Origin: Euborellia annulipes
Lineage: Eukaryota > Arthropoda > Insecta > Dermaptera > Anisolabididae
Reading direction: 5' to 3'
Length of the DNA: 64,000 nt
Assembly (NCBI GenBank): GCA_023213315.1
Contig: JAKCPI010005294.1
Span: 1 to 64,000 of the forward strand
Made by a program: the position numbers and the translations under genes. Positions 36,030 to 49,696 of this stretch are shown in pieces (the stretch's first letter is position 1; each line of letters starts with the position of its first letter). Under the pieces are notes generated by a model. The model was not told the origin of the DNA. It saw only the letters and a list, made by a program, of their open reading frames with translations, and searched no databases.

Positions 36030-36185
36030 ATATATTCTTGGGAGTCCCGGGGGAGGGGGAGGGGGCCCGCCCCCTCCCAGGAGGCTCCCCGCCCCAAGTA
36101 AAATTGAAACAATATGGGGCCTTCCAGCCCATCCGGAGGATGCCCCATGCCCCCCAGCCAAATTCCCTAGCTACGCTCATGCACA
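36030..36185. repeat. GC-rich remnant, hAT-like end
   Basis: Inverted G-rich/C-rich runs (GGGAGGGGGAGGGGGC / GCCCCCTCCC) and a terminus CCTAGCTACGCTCATG resemble the end of the element at 32,870. Confidence 0.35.
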
Positions 36186-36189
36186 TATT

Positions 36190-39100
36190 CTTATCAAATT
36201 CCTGCTAATAATTATATATTTTAATGATTTATTGTTTATAGATAAAGATGTGTGACCTGCCCAAATTTTGTAAAATAAACAATTTCAATAGCGAAGAACT
36301 ATTATTGGTAACCTTGTTTTATCTATGTATATGAGAATATAAAAATTTCCAATGAAATTTGCAAACTTTAAATGCCCAGGTGGAAACCGACCCTCCCTCG
36401 TTCGTTTAGCGCTCGTAAATTTTTTTTTAACCTGGATGTTGAATATATAATAACATTTATAAATATAAACATATTAATTAATATGGAAAATTTATTTTTA
36501 ACTACATTTGAGTTTCTCTAGTTCCAAAGATTTAGAATATACGACGTATTATTACCATATACATATTTTATAAACAGCAAAAATTTATTAATAAACATTT
36601 ATATTCAATGATGAGAAAAATTAAAATACAATTACTTCCAGCTTCCTTGCGTCCAAAAATAAAATGAACGAAACATTATGATTTCAAAAAAATATAATTA
36701 TAAAATAACATAACAGACGAGTGTGAATATCGAGCAATAAGCGTTGATCAAAGAGACTTGTGGACAAACAATCCCTGGCCAGTAGCCCGGATCGGGAAAT
36801 TTACCAGGGGACCAAGTCAAGTGCATAGCCAGAAGACCATTTCAAAGGATTATTATGATCAGAGGCACTCTCCATTTGTGTGGAAATATTAGCCGATTTC
36901 ACGGACGCGGATCATCAACGAAACGAAGAGAAGGATAGATGTCCGAAACATCCACCACCTCTTTTTAACACACCTTCGCCCGAACCCGAACCCGAACCCG
37001 ACCCCGACCTCGACCCGAGACGAGATGAGCGAGAGCTGTCACTGATGGACCATTAGCAAAAAAAAGGCGCCCCAAAAGACGAGTGCATTGTCATTCTAGG
37101 ACAAAAGCCGAATGGCTCGCGACACCTTGGTCCTATTACTGTTTATTGATTTCATTGAAAAAATAAATAAATAAACTAACAGTTAGATAAATAAAAAGTT
37201 GAAATGATGGGATTGCGTGTTGTTGGTTGTTCTTAAGTGCTCTTGATCCTTTGTTTTCGGTTAAATGAAATAATGAGAATAATCCCAGGTGTTAATTGGT
37301 GATGTGAAATGGAAACGATTTTATTAGGTGCGTTTCGTTTGTGGCATGCGGTGTGGGGCTTTAACAGCAACAAGTGGCCTCAGAGCTGGTGGGAATCGCT
37401 ACATTCGTAGAAACGTTTATTCCCTGAACCATTGGGGGTTAGGTCAGGTTCAGTCCAATCACACAAACACACACACAAGCACAAAAGCACAAACTCTCTT
37501 TCTCTTTCTCTTTCTCTTTCGCACTCACACAAACAAAAAAATAAATAACAATAGAAAAAACAGAAGAAAACCAATTTACTTGGACTGCTTCAAATGAATG
37601 ATCCTCCGGTCCAGAGGTGAATTAGAAACGAACCCACTGGGATTTCTAATTAACTTTTTCAATTTTAAGAATTGTTTTGAGAAATGTTAATTTCTCATTT
37701 TCGCATTGCTCGCTGACTTTTTTTCTTTCTTTTTCTTCTTGCCGTTGGCATGGGGGGGGGGGAGTGAGAGATGAACAAAATAAGGGTGGGTGCGAGAGAA
37801 AAAGAAAAGACAACGAACGAATCTTGAATCGAGTTAGGAAAAACGTTTTTCACTCTAATTTCCAATTTGACAAAGTGCCAAATCCAACTCGAGAAAAAAA
37901 AAACTTTTTTAATGAAGTCAATTTCGTGTTTGAAAACGATTTCGAATGAAACATTAACATTTGACAGTCAATTTAACGCGATTCAATTTTATTTTAAATC
38001 TCTAAAATGATTTTTTTTTTGCAATAAATAACAATGCTATTGGTTGGATTGTATTTGTCTTGGAAATTCAATTAGAAGGCAAAATGTTGGGTGTTTATTA
38101 AAGCCCTCTCTTGCTGGACTAGAAGAGAAATTGTCTCAGAGTGTTGAGCTTTGAGTCGGTGGGACGACCAATTGATACAATTACTATTGCTTTGTTGCTG
38201 CAAACGGAGGCCATTTGCTCTGGCCAAATTAAATTCAGCTGTCGTCGGATAATCAGAGGGCACTCTGATTCTAGCAAAGCGAGTGCCACTTATTAAGTGA
38301 CTGCATTCGTTTTAATAGAACCTCTCTGATTGGAGTTTGCCTCCATAAAGAGTTGTCACTTTGTACGCCTTGAAATGTCAACTCCAGCCTCCGGGCTCCA
38401 GACCAAGTCAAAGCAAAAAGCCACCCCATCGGACCTCTTTTATTTCACGCATCCAATCAAATAATTTTTTTTTTAATCAATCACTGACTGAATGCGAAAT
38501 TAAATTTCAAGCTCTCAGTTTATTTTTTTTAATTATCAAATTATTAATAATAAAATAAAAACATTACATAATAAATCTACTTTTTCCTGAAATTTATTTA
38601 TTTTTTTTTTCATTTGTTAAATTGAACAAAGTGATGACGTAAAATTTAACACATAAATTATAGATTTTTCATTTAGAATTCATTGAATGAGAAGAATTTC
38701 CTTATCAATTTCCTGTATAAAAAATGATATCATTTAAATTTTTTACTCATATGTAGGATTAAAAGCTCAAACCACTATTGTCAAAATAAAATATACTTTT
38801 TTTCTCTTCTTTGAAATTTCTAATTTTAATTGAATTTTTATAAAGCAAATATATATATATAGTATAAAAAGTCGGTTGTTTCATTAACTTTTCAATTGAA
38901 TACAAAAAAGTACAAAAAACAAATGGAAATCTTTTGACCTTTTCGACTTTAATTAGATGATATTTGGTATGTTTGACATGACCTCTTTGTAAAAATGACA
39001 TTTTACAAATGTGTCAATTGGAATTTATAAACTTAACTCTACACGCTGCTTCTAAATTGAATTAACTAAAAAGTTGGCTTTCTATTTTCTAAAGGTGAGT

Positions 39101-40060
39101 GGTGACCACGAGTTACCAGAGATCTTTTTTATGAGAATCCAGGTTCCCCTCCCTTCCCTCTGAAATCTCAAAAAAAAATAAATAAATGAAAAGGCTGTTA
39201 GAAATTTTAAAAAATATTTTATATTCTTTAAAAAGGGGGCGAGGGATGAGCTATTGCCTAGATTGTTCAACCCCCCCCCACTCCCCTAAAAAATCTTCTG
39301 GCTACTTATCAATTTTCTGTATAAAAAATAATAAGATTTAATTTCCCGTCTGCTCCAAGACTAGTGCTCTTAAGTTAACATTTTCGAGTAGTTCTGAAGA
39401 AGACTGGAAGATCCCGTTGAAACGTCAATATCTCTACACTATCCAGGAAATATTTTCGAGGGGTGGGAAGGATTGGACGATCCAGGGATAATCTCTCTCA
39501 CCTTCCAATGAATACATTTTAGATAATATAAAATATTTTTTTAAATTTCTAATAGTGCTAAACATGTTACCAGTATATTTATTAATTCTCCCATTTTATT
39601 TGTATTTATTTATTTTGTTGAGATTTCGGTAGAAGAAGGGTGGTTTGGACCCTCATATCCAACCCCTCTAATTGTGATTAATTCTTTGCTGTTTTTCTCA
39701 ACTTGTTACCTTCCCCCTCTCCTTTCAGTTGCATCTGATATTCAGTCAACATCTTCTAATTTGAAAATTCTTCAATAACTTATTTAGTTATTAATAGACT
39801 CAATCAAATGCATATAATAAACTATTAAAAAAGTAAAAAGATATACTTCCAGTTTGTTGTATGCACATACCGCATATAAAAAATTAATCTATATTTTGAA
39901 GTTAATTAGTCAAGTGATAACTTGCCTATAAGCACACAAAGACATTACTATGTTATTGTGCTCATCCGTCCATCGAAATGTCGCACTATTAAATTTGGTA
40001 TTAGTACTATGAGCTGGTCGATAGAAATGATGTTTTAAAGAAATTTTATTTATTTTTTTT
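36190..40060. other. intron; unique islands plus simple repeats
   Basis: 36,720-37,460 is a repeat-poor GC-richer island with four CCCGAA/CCCGAC hexamers (36,976-37,005). A pyrimidine tract lies at 37,495-37,520 and a (G)n run at 37,752-37,762. 38,090-38,460 is another balanced patch. A CACGAGTTACC-group element is at 39,095-39,121. Confidence 0.35.
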
Positions 40061-40064
40061 GTTT

Positions 40065-41080
40065 TTACTTTCTCGTACCCTATATATGAAATATATAGGA
40101 GAGAAAGTATTGCGATCATGTCAAAAATTCGATGTCGAGATTTTGATGGATATACATGTTTTGAGGTCCCCTGAGTCCAAAAAAGTGGGTCCCGCAAATT
40201 GGTCTGTGTGTGTGTGTGTGTGTGGACAGATTTTTAGCATGAAGGAGTTGAGCTATCGGATTGAAATTTTATATTTAACTTAGGTACCTTTGAAGAATCT
40301 CAAAATAAGCTTTTGAACAAAATCGGCCAAAAAGTACTAGTACTTTACTGATGTACTTTTTCAGTTTTTTTCGATTTTCTCAAAATTCCCTCCAAGGATT
40401 TTTTTAAAATTCATAAATCAACTATTTTTTAGATTTTCTTTAAAATGTATATTCTCATTTTGCCGTTGAAATCTTCTGAACACCACTTTACTCTTGTTCT
40501 TCATAGCAAAGATAGAAATGATTGCCATGGTAACCGAATTTAAATCTTTTTCTTTTTATTAGATTAAAAAATCAATTATTATTTAAATTCCCATTTATTT
40601 TTATTTTATTTGTGTCTTTAATTGTTTCAAAGAAAACATATATGTCTCTCTCTCTCTCTCACTTGCAAACATTATCGTCTCTCTCTACTCTTTTTAAATT
40701 CCCTTTCCACCTTATCTTCGCATAGGAACAATGTTAATTTCCTATAGGGATTTGTATGTTAATTTCGATTCAAAAGGGGGTCCCCTTTGGAACTTTTTAG
40801 GCATTTAAAATTTTTTTTTCCAATTCTTATGAAATTTTGTATTTATTTACGAATCTATATTGTGTATAAAATGTCCAAATATGAGATTAAAATTTTGAAA
40901 AATAACCATAGTTTATTTCAAGCAGTCAACATTTAAAATGCAAGTTTGAAACTAAGGTGCTATCGGAAACTAAATATATCTCGACACAAAAAATCTGGTG
41001 TGACCAGCACGGTGCACAACTTTCTCTTACCGAAGGGTAAGAGAAAGTTGTGTGCTGTGCGCCAGTCACACCAGATTTTT
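40065..41080 (+). repeat. family A repeat, copy A6, best full-length representative
   Basis: It runs from TACTTTCTCGTACCCTATAT through TGAGGTCCCCTGAGTCC, GTACTAGTACTTTACTGATG, CACTTTACTCTTGTTCTTC and CCAAATATGAGATTAAAATT to a terminal hairpin at 40,988-41,080. The hairpin arms are about 45 bp, TCTGGTGTGACCAGCACGG... with its complement, around GGTAAGAGAAAGTT. No coding frame is present, so it is non-autonomous. Confidence 0.82.
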
Positions 41081-43694
41081 GAATTTGCACTCATCTCATC
41101 TCATGGCTTCTTTTCGTTTCAATTACATCCCATTTAAGCTTTGAAATCATTCTAATTCGTTATAAATATTATAAAACCACATGAGTTGTGTGGAATTGAA
41201 GATGTAATGTTTAAATAATAAATCAAAGTTTGACCTACGTTATTTGTGTTGGATTGCTGGGCAGAATGTTTGGCCTGGGTGGCAGAGGGATGGGGGTGGG
41301 GTGGAGATGCCGGTCTTGAGTATCTCAGAAAGGCAGACATGAATAGCAGAAATGAAGAAGGGTCGCTTTTCAAATTGGAAATTGTTTTATTCAGAGGATT
41401 TTAATTGCCCACAGTGCAAATGAATGAATGAGATATGCACATCCACGGACCCAATTAATATTTCAATAATAAATCTTGGACTTCACTACCCTCCGACTTA
41501 AGATAAATCTGATGGAAGGGGAAGGACCCCTCCGAACAGTCTGGACCACAGCTAATTTTATCATTCTTACGTACAGATAATATCATCTACAATCGCATTT
41601 ATCAATTCAAAATTTGTTAATTAATTTTGTTTAATTCCTGTTAAATTTATCAACCCTCAAAAGTTCATCTATCGCTTAACCATATCTCGTCAATATTTCG
41701 TTGTGATAATAATAAAATAAATTATCTATAATCACGTTTAGAATTTATAATAATAATTTTTTTTAATTTAAAATCTGTTGTTTTTAAGACTTAGGGAATT
41801 ACACTTAGATAAATGCAGGTGTTTGCCTTCGTTCAGGTATTTATAGAATACCGTGCGACTCTACATCATTATCGTGTTTCGATTTCACTATTATTAGTGA
41901 TTTATGGATAAAAACTCAAATACAATGAAGGATCCTCTTGCAAAGTTCATCCATGAATTGGCCTTTTTTTCACTCGAAGGTTATCACTCCCCATGGAGCT
42001 GCTCTTCTTGAAATGAAATCGGAATTTACTTGGGCGATATCGTTCCGGAATAGCGAGCCAGGAGCCGATATTTAATTAACCCGTCTGTTTGCCAGCTCTT
42101 GACTAAATCAAGCTATCTGATCAGATGATCCACCCCCAAAGGCGGAAATGAAACGAAGAATTGGAGCAAATTATACGATGAAAGAAAAAAAGTGAGAGAG
42201 CCACTCACGGAAAGGGCAAAAGAAACCCCGGACGGGTAATAAATAGGTATATCGATCTAGATGAGGGTAGAGGGAAACTCTGCCCCTTGGGCCAGGAATT
42301 CCTGACGAAATTCTTTCCACCACTCCATTCGAAACGTCATAGGCTTCTAATCAAATTAAATTCTATTATCTATATTTAAATTAAATCAATCTTTCTTATA
42401 GTAGAAATCAAATGGAGGGCGTAATCACTCACAAATAAGACTCATGAGTATTTTATTGATTTATGACTCTTTTTTTATCAATAATAAGATAAGCCAATCA
42501 CTTGCCTACTGCTTTAACGATTTTGCTATTGTTTTCTCTGACGCGTTGCCTACCAGATCTAAAGAAGAAAAAAGTAAAACTTATCAATGATAACTACAGC
42601 AAATGAAAGTCCCGGGTTCGAGTGCGCCGTGGAGTTTTCAATTTTATTAAATAAAATACTTATTCTCTCTGGATAATTTTTTTTTCTTTTGTGTTTATTG
42701 AAAATTAAATAGAAATAATTTTTAATAAACATTTAATGGACTATTAAAAAATAATCATTTTAATATTATAATAAATAACATATAAAAGAATGAAAAAAGA
42801 TTCACTTATAAAAATTATATAGCCTATCTAATAATAAAAAAAAAATGAATATTCTGAAATAAACATATTCCATTGATATATAATTGACCTTGGAAAAAAA
42901 GCTTATTTTTAAAGTTTGTTGGGCGCAAGAAAAACATTTTTCTCCCCTAAAATATTTGTCTATCAAAAATAAATTTCAGGCTTTCATTAAAAGCCAATAG
43001 AAGCATTCGGGTTTTATTCGTTTTGTTCCTCCCTTGTTCCTGATTCCCCCTTGTCCAATCAAATGGAATGACGTAATATAATTGCTCCTCAGAAATATAT
43101 GTTGTTTATATAAATACAGTATATATTCTTAATTAAAAATTTACTAATAATAAACTTACCTTTCAGTTGTAAAAAATAAAGGTTGCTTGCTTTCCATAAA
43201 GTTAGAACATTTCAGTTAATATTATATCAAGTTGGCGTTACGAGGGCAAAAAAAAAAAACTTTTCACATTTCCATTATTTTAGTTTTAATCGCCTAATTA
43301 AAATTTGCCAGGGAAAAATAACAATTTAGTGGTGGAGAATTAATTGTATTTCGTGCAAAGGGAGGAAAAAGGATTGTTAAGGACATTCCTCCGGAGAATA
43401 GAGTACAGTCGAAATTTTAAATGAACATTACAAACCAAAGATGATTATTATACTTTCGAACTAACTCGGTCCTGAACGACTCATCTCGAGCCTCTCATCT
43501 TCAGAACCCTCCAGGATCTTCAATTTTAAAGCTATCGACCTCGAATTTTTACTTTTTTTAACTTAATAGCATTTAAAATATCTCCATCTTATCATTTTCC
43601 TTTTTTTAATTTTTGAAAAAAAAAAATCTTTGTCACGGTTATGTCACCTTAACTGGGAGTTAATTCAAAAAACTAATGTTTACAATCAAATTGG
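41081..43694. other. intron; island at 41,920-42,340
   Basis: The 41,920-42,340 stretch is repeat-poor with balanced composition and TTTAATTAACCCGTCTG and GATCAGATGATCC motifs. A B-box-like GGGTTCGAGTGC at 42,613-42,624 may be a decayed SINE. The rest is AT-rich. Confidence 0.3.
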
Positions 43695-44270
43695 TTTTTA
43701 CTTTCTCTTACCTATATGGTGAGAAAGTATTGCGATCATGTCAAAAATTCAATGTGGGGATTTCGATGAAAATACATGTTTTGAGGTCCCCTGAGTCCAA
43801 AAAAAGTGGGTCCCGCAAATTGGTCTGTGTGTAGCGATTTTAAGAATGAAGGAATTGAGCTTCGAGGTTGAAACTTTATATTTAACTTAGGTACCCTCCC
43901 GGACAGTTAAAATAAGCTTTTGAATAAAATCGGCCAAAAAACACTAGCACTTTACTGAAGTATTTTTTCAGTTTTTTTTCCGATTTTCTTAAAATTGGCT
44001 CTAACGATTTTGATTAAAATTCATAAATCAACTATTTTTTAAATGCTCTTTAAAATGTATTTTCTCATTTTGCTCTCAAAATCTTTTGAAGCACACTTTA
44101 CTCTTGTACTTCATAGGAAATATAGGAGAAATGTTTGCCAGCATTCGTAGCTCAGCGCCATCTATGAAACACAAATGGTCAAATTAACTAAGGTGCTATG
44201 GGAAACTAAATGTAACTCGAAACAAAAAATCTGGCGTGACAAGCACAGGATGTGCGTTAACACACCATAT
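43695..44270 (+). repeat. family A repeat, copy A7
   Basis: TACTTTCTCTTACCTATATG to ACAAAAAATCTGGCGTGAC, with the same internal order as A6 but a deletion in the 3' half and only one arm of the terminal hairpin. It contains CAGCGCCATCTATG (CTCF-like core on the minus strand) near 44,152. Confidence 0.78.
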
Positions 44271-47200
44271 ATTTTTTTTAAATTAATTACCTGGACTGCA
44301 TGGTTGTTAAACCACAAAAGCAAAAGTCTAGTGGAAATACAAACGATCGAACTCCTTGAGCCAAGCAGCTTTTACGCCTCCAGTCTTCTTAATTTAATGT
44401 TTTTCTATTATGCGAAATCTAATTGTTAATTAATGTATAAAGTTTTATAAACTTTATATATTAGAATTATTTTCAATAATGATATATAAGTAAGAATTGT
44501 AAATTTGTGGAGAGAGGCGCCTGGCTGTATAATGAGTTAATTAATGCATTTCTCCTAAACGGTTGTGATTCAGGATCACTGACCTCCCATATGGATTTTC
44601 TTCCTCTTTAATTTAAGCATCGAATCACAAACAATAAGTTAAAATTTCTTTTCTCTTCTTCTGTTTGTCTCTCTCTCTTTCCCTCCGCCTACATAAAACA
44701 ACACTGCGTGGGAAACCATTATTATTTTTTTTTATTTTAAAATTCTTTAAACGTTTATAAAATTTTTTTCTTCTAAATATTATAACTATTATATTATATA
44801 TTGCAAAAACATAAAAGCTTTTATTTATTTATTTATTTTTTTGTTTTCTATTTATTCCTAGTTAATCGATGATAGGATCTATTTAGAAAATTCAGGTGTT
44901 ATTTTCTAATTAAACGGATTATTTTATTTATTTATTTTTCTCACAAAAATAAATTTTTAGATATTAAAAAAACAGATGAAAGATAGCGGAATTATTTCCT
45001 TTTAAGCTATTGAAAGGTGGTGACAACAAATTTTTTTCTAGCTGTCAAGATTCTCACGAATTTTGACAAAAATCATGGCGTAAATGATAGCCGGGTCTAT
45101 TGAAAAGAGGCTTTGGGATGCCGACTTGGTGACGGGTGTCCCCCCACCCCGAAGGCACGGGGATGGGGGCATTTTAACAAAGCATCCCACCCACCCCCAA
45201 ATGATCGATTTCTCGGCGTGAAAACCATGTGAAGCGAGCCGCCCCAATAAATACCCATCCCGGATTAAAACCAGCCCGATGCACATACTAATCCAAAGAC
45301 TACCTGCTTGCACAATGTCACCTCCACTTCAGATTCACACTCCGATGGACTTTGAGAAAATAAAAAAAAAGAAATAAGACGGGGAATAATTAGCTGAAAC
45401 GTGCACCTGAACCTCTTCTTTTAAATCTCGCCATCCCCATCTTAATTGTCAAGATTTTATTTTTCTATGTCTCAGCTAGGGTAAAAAAGTAATTATTCTT
45501 AGTTTCTTTTAATACCCCCCTTTGCTTGTTCTCCACCCTAAAAAGTGAGCAATTCCCGTTTGCAACATACAGAAACGGCTAATTAAACTGCGGCAAGAAT
45601 TAAGTTGTAAGCTGACTGAATTAATGCAAGAATAAAATATCTAAGTCTGGCGAAACTTTTTTTTTTACATTTAAGTCTCTTAAAGGGCCAGACCAGAGGC
45701 CGCAGGGTAAAAACCCTGTTTGTCCTTTATAATTAATTACCCCACGTCTTTTTTGAAATATTCAAAGATTAATTAAAAAATGATTAATTTTATTTAAAAA
45801 TTAAGAAAATTGAATACAATCGTGTCGTTTTTTTTCTTCTTTTTTGAGGGTGATACGCTTTTTTTGGAAGCAAGCTCCTTCTTAAGCCGTGCGGCACACG
45901 AACAGAGCTCGAGACCGCAAGATATTTCTCGTAAATTAAAATTAGTAGATGTTATTAATGTTGTATATTAGACAGAGGCAGCGTCTGTCTTTCGTTCGAG
46001 CAATAAAACACCCGTAGAACAAGCCATTATTTAAATGCTCCGTATTATTAGTACAATCTAAGTCTTATTATAAAATGCGCACCGCACCAAGGGGAGGCTC
46101 TGCTAAGGGAAGAAATTTCATTAACGTCATCTTTAAGGTAAATTTATATATCGTAATATCCTATATACGGTCTAACAGTTTAGGAAATGCTTTTTGTTGC
46201 ACAGCGAGTTACAATTTAACTGGAAGTCTTAGCGACGCTAACTAGCATTATTGCCTATGTATATATTGCGAACGAAGAAGCTTCTTCTCTTCTCTTCTCT
46301 TCTTCTCTCAGGATTTATTAATGTGTAGCTTCTTTGAAATTATGCAATTGATTTCAATCAAGTCACAGTTTTGCCCTTTCATTTCGCTCTCAACGCAATT
46401 TAAACCTTGAAACTTCCTTCCGGATTTGTTAATTCATATTTTATCTTCAAAGGAAAGAATTTAGAATATGCCAACCTTTTACATATATTTCAGGAAATGA
46501 ATGAACTGTCACCCTTTTCTTTCGTTTTCAAACCTCACTAAATTAGCACATCATGTGTATGATATTTTTGGGATTATTTAGATTTAAAAAAAAGAAAGGT
46601 ATTTTATCTTCTGATTAATATAAAATTTAAAAAAAAAAATTACTTCCTCTGTTAGAAAATGGATGTCGGATTTTGTTTTATTTCAAAAATTAATTTTTAC
46701 CTTTTTTGCAAATTTGGAAACTTAGTAGAGGTAGTATTATTTTATTATTTATGAAAGAAAACATTGTTACCATTTAGATTTTTATCACATTATAAAATTA
46801 TTATTTCATAAAATAATTTAGAAATCGATCGGATTAAATAGCTGACAGAGAAATTTAGTGAAAACATGGAAACGTATTAAAGAAAAGGAAATGAAAATAT
46901 ATTTATAAAGATGGTAAAAAATATTTTATTTATTTGCATTAAATTTACTTAACAACAAATAATGAATTTGGAAGTATCGGAGAATAATAATAGCAGTTCT
47001 TTTTCGATTACTCTCACATAATTTTATTTGGAAATATTTCAGTTTTAAGAAATTATTTTACATTCTTCACATCTTGTGAGTACGTGAATGCCAACCACGA
47101 GTTACCTGAGTTAATACTTTCCCTTGAAACGTAAGACCGTGCGACTGGCCGGCTTGATTGTTCCCACGGCAACCTATGTATCTTTTATTTCCCTAAGAGT

Positions 47201-47440
47201 CATAGATTCAGTCTATATTAATAAATTATTTCTATTTCTATTTCTATGTTTAAATTTTTAGACCAGATTATATTAACAAGAGCTTTGTTTCAATTCTTTT
47301 TTTCATTGTACAATAGACATCTTATTACTTAAAGATACTACATATTTAGGATTGCATAAAATTTAAATGTAAAGAACGATAGGGAACAAGGAAGTTATAA
47401 TATTAGTTATGAATGAATACCAAGAACTCTCCGAAATTAG
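44271..47440. other. intron; islands at 45,050-45,350 and 45,880-46,260
   Basis: Both islands are repeat-poor with balanced composition. A perfect-looking pyrimidine tract and AG at 46,278-46,308 is followed by stops in the dac phase. A CACGAGTTACC-group element lies at 47,071-47,110. Confidence 0.35.
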
Positions 47441-47444
47441 TTGT

Positions 47445-47530
47445 TTCCTTCCTGGAAGATAGGCAACCCAGTTGGCCTACTCATCCAAAGCTGAGCGAGT
47501 TGGTCAAATGGGTTGCCTATCTTCCAGCAA
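47445..47530. repeat. short inverted-repeat element
   Basis: Arms TGGAAGATAGGCAACCCA and its exact complement flank a spacer of about 38 nt containing GTTGG...GTTGG. GGTTGCCTATCTTTC also occurs at 11,629-11,643, so it is probably a dispersed family. Confidence 0.65.
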
Positions 47531-47612
47531 AGAAATCAATTCATTGATACACACAACTTATTTGCAATTATTTAAAAAAATCACATTTCCCCTCTTAATA
47601 ACATTAATAATA

Positions 47613-47775
47613 CCCGTGTGACTCAGAGGTAAAGCATTAGCTTCTGGTGCTAGAGGTCAAGGGTTCGTTTACCGTCACGAACGAAAAAATTGGCTACCAA
47701 TCAATTGAAATAAATAAGGACTGGGTCTAAATGTCTTCAGAAACCGTAAAAGATCAACAAATTTTACAAAAATTT
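47613..47775 (+). repeat. tRNA-derived SINE (family S1), plus strand
   Basis: A box TGACTCAGAGG (47,619-47,629) and B box GGTTCGTTTACC (47,662-47,673) are correctly spaced. They are followed by a body (CCAATCAATTGAAATAAATA, CTAAATGTCTTCAG) shared with the minus-strand copy at 140-335. Confidence 0.7.
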
Positions 47776-49688
47776 AAAATTAATATAGGCTACCGGTACT
47801 GTTTATAATTAAAAGTACGTATTTATAAATATATTATAAAGAATTTTTTTTTTGTTACTTGTGAAAGTTTGTTATATAGTAAAATATCTACATCTCATTG
47901 CATGTTTGGATAATTTCCCTTTTCGACTTTTTCAGAATAAATTAAATACTTTAATTATTTCAAAAGTATAATAAAGAAATATATTTTTTATGATATTTAT
48001 TTTGTTCCCGATGGACCTTCGCCCACCAGTCTTAGAAATAAATCAGAGAATTCATTTTTTTATGTAATTTAATAGGGTCAAACTAAATGGAAAGTAAGAT
48101 AATCGAAAAGCTTCTATTATTTATTTATTTATAGTTCATAAAGGACTCTCAGAGGAAAGGGAAAAAGTATCCTTTTCACAAGGCAGATTTCATATGAAAT
48201 GTATTTTTAATATGAATAGGTGATATATTATCTTTTAAGCCGATGACCGAAGAACAAAGCAATTTTTTTTTAATTTAACCTTTTCGTTACTGAGAGTAAA
48301 ATGCCTAGGTATATTAATTTAAATATACAAAAATAAATAAAAAAAGATAAAAGTCATTTTATTATTATTGTAAGCGATATTTATTGGAAACCACGAGCTG
48401 CTCTTTTTAATATCAATTTAATTGAGTCAGGGAAATTTATACTTCTATCGTTTGCCAATGTAATATTATATCTGGAAACAGCAAAAAAATAATATAACTT
48501 ATTTGTCTTTAGTAAGTTCAATAATCTGTATATGTACATAATAAAATTATAATTAAAAAAAAAAAAATATATAAATTTTTAATGCATTGTGTGTGGGACT
48601 GATGAAGAGAACGAAGTTTTTTTTATTCGGGGGCTTATCGATGCCAGGCTCACTCTTAATTCCTCTTCTACTGATTTTAGTCGTTCCCTTTGAAAATAAA
48701 TAGAATTTGTTAGGAGACAATTATTCAATATTAGAGTATATTTCTGCGACACAGCTGAAGCTTGATCGCGACACATAGTTTGAGAAATACTGCTGTACGC
48801 GGATAAGAGGAGAAGCAAGTATTGTATAGCTCTTTATACTTAACACATTCTATTGATCGAATTACTTTAGTTTTGTTTCATGCTTAAGAGAGGAAATGAA
48901 ATCTTGAGCAGCCGGGAGGGAGGTTTGATGTGGGTCCATTGTGCCCTTTTGACCCGTAGGTCAGTATCCAGAACACGTGGGTCCCGATTTGAGTTTCGCC
49001 CGGATTGGAATCTCGAGTTTACTGAGGTGAAGTGATGGAGGTGTTGAGAGGTGTATCATCTGATTTGTATCCGGCTGCATGAGATCGTTTAGATATTCTT
49101 TAAACATTCACTTTCAAGTTTATTTTTCACCTTTTTGTTCATGTTTGATCATGTAAATTTTTTTTTTTTTTTGACTGAGATGTTGAGATCCCAGAAAAAT
49201 GTTTTTCTCAATTAATGTCTGTATGTCAGCCTGTGAGCAGTTCACCTCTAAAACAGCTTAATCAATCAATATCAAATTTTTAACTTATACTTCTAACAGA
49301 TATTTTTATTGAGACAGTCCATTTTCAACACTAAAGAAAGAAAGTGTCTAATCATAAACATTTCTATATTTACTAGTAAAAATTTATATTAATTTTCATT
49401 TCTATTATAAATCCTTATTGCTATTTTTTTTTTTTTTTTTTTTTTTTAATTGAATATTTTTTTTAGATCTATATCTATAAACGTAATCTCTAATTGAATT
49501 TCTTTTATTGAATTGTCCTAATTTTACAAAGTTAAATCACCTTGAACTTTAATCTTACATCATTTTTATGCTCATATAAATGAGCAAAATAATTTTAAAC
49601 TTTTTATATACTATTCAGATTCAGACTTAGCTTGAGAAAAAACTTATAAAATTCAATAACATTCCATTCATTGTTAAATTTTTTAAAA
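47776..49688. other. intron; island at 48,880-49,090
   Basis: AT-rich except for 48,880-49,090, a repeat-poor balanced patch with an E-box CACGTG (48,976-48,981). A poly(T) run lies at 49,424-49,447. Confidence 0.35.
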
Positions 49689-49696
49689 ATCTGTTG

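Noticed and set aside
36976..37005. Telomere-like CCCGAA hexamers
   Set aside because: Only about four units, degrading to CCCGACC; arthropod telomeres are usually TTAGG, so this is a simple repeat.
42596..42640. Possible tRNA gene around GGGTTCGAGTGC
   Set aside because: Only a B-box-like word is present; no acceptor-stem pairing or A box at the right spacing.
46278..46330. Textbook acceptor (long pyrimidine tract plus CAG) as a dac exon
   Set aside because: In the required phase the following codons read Arg-Ile-Tyr-stop, and no donor follows closely.
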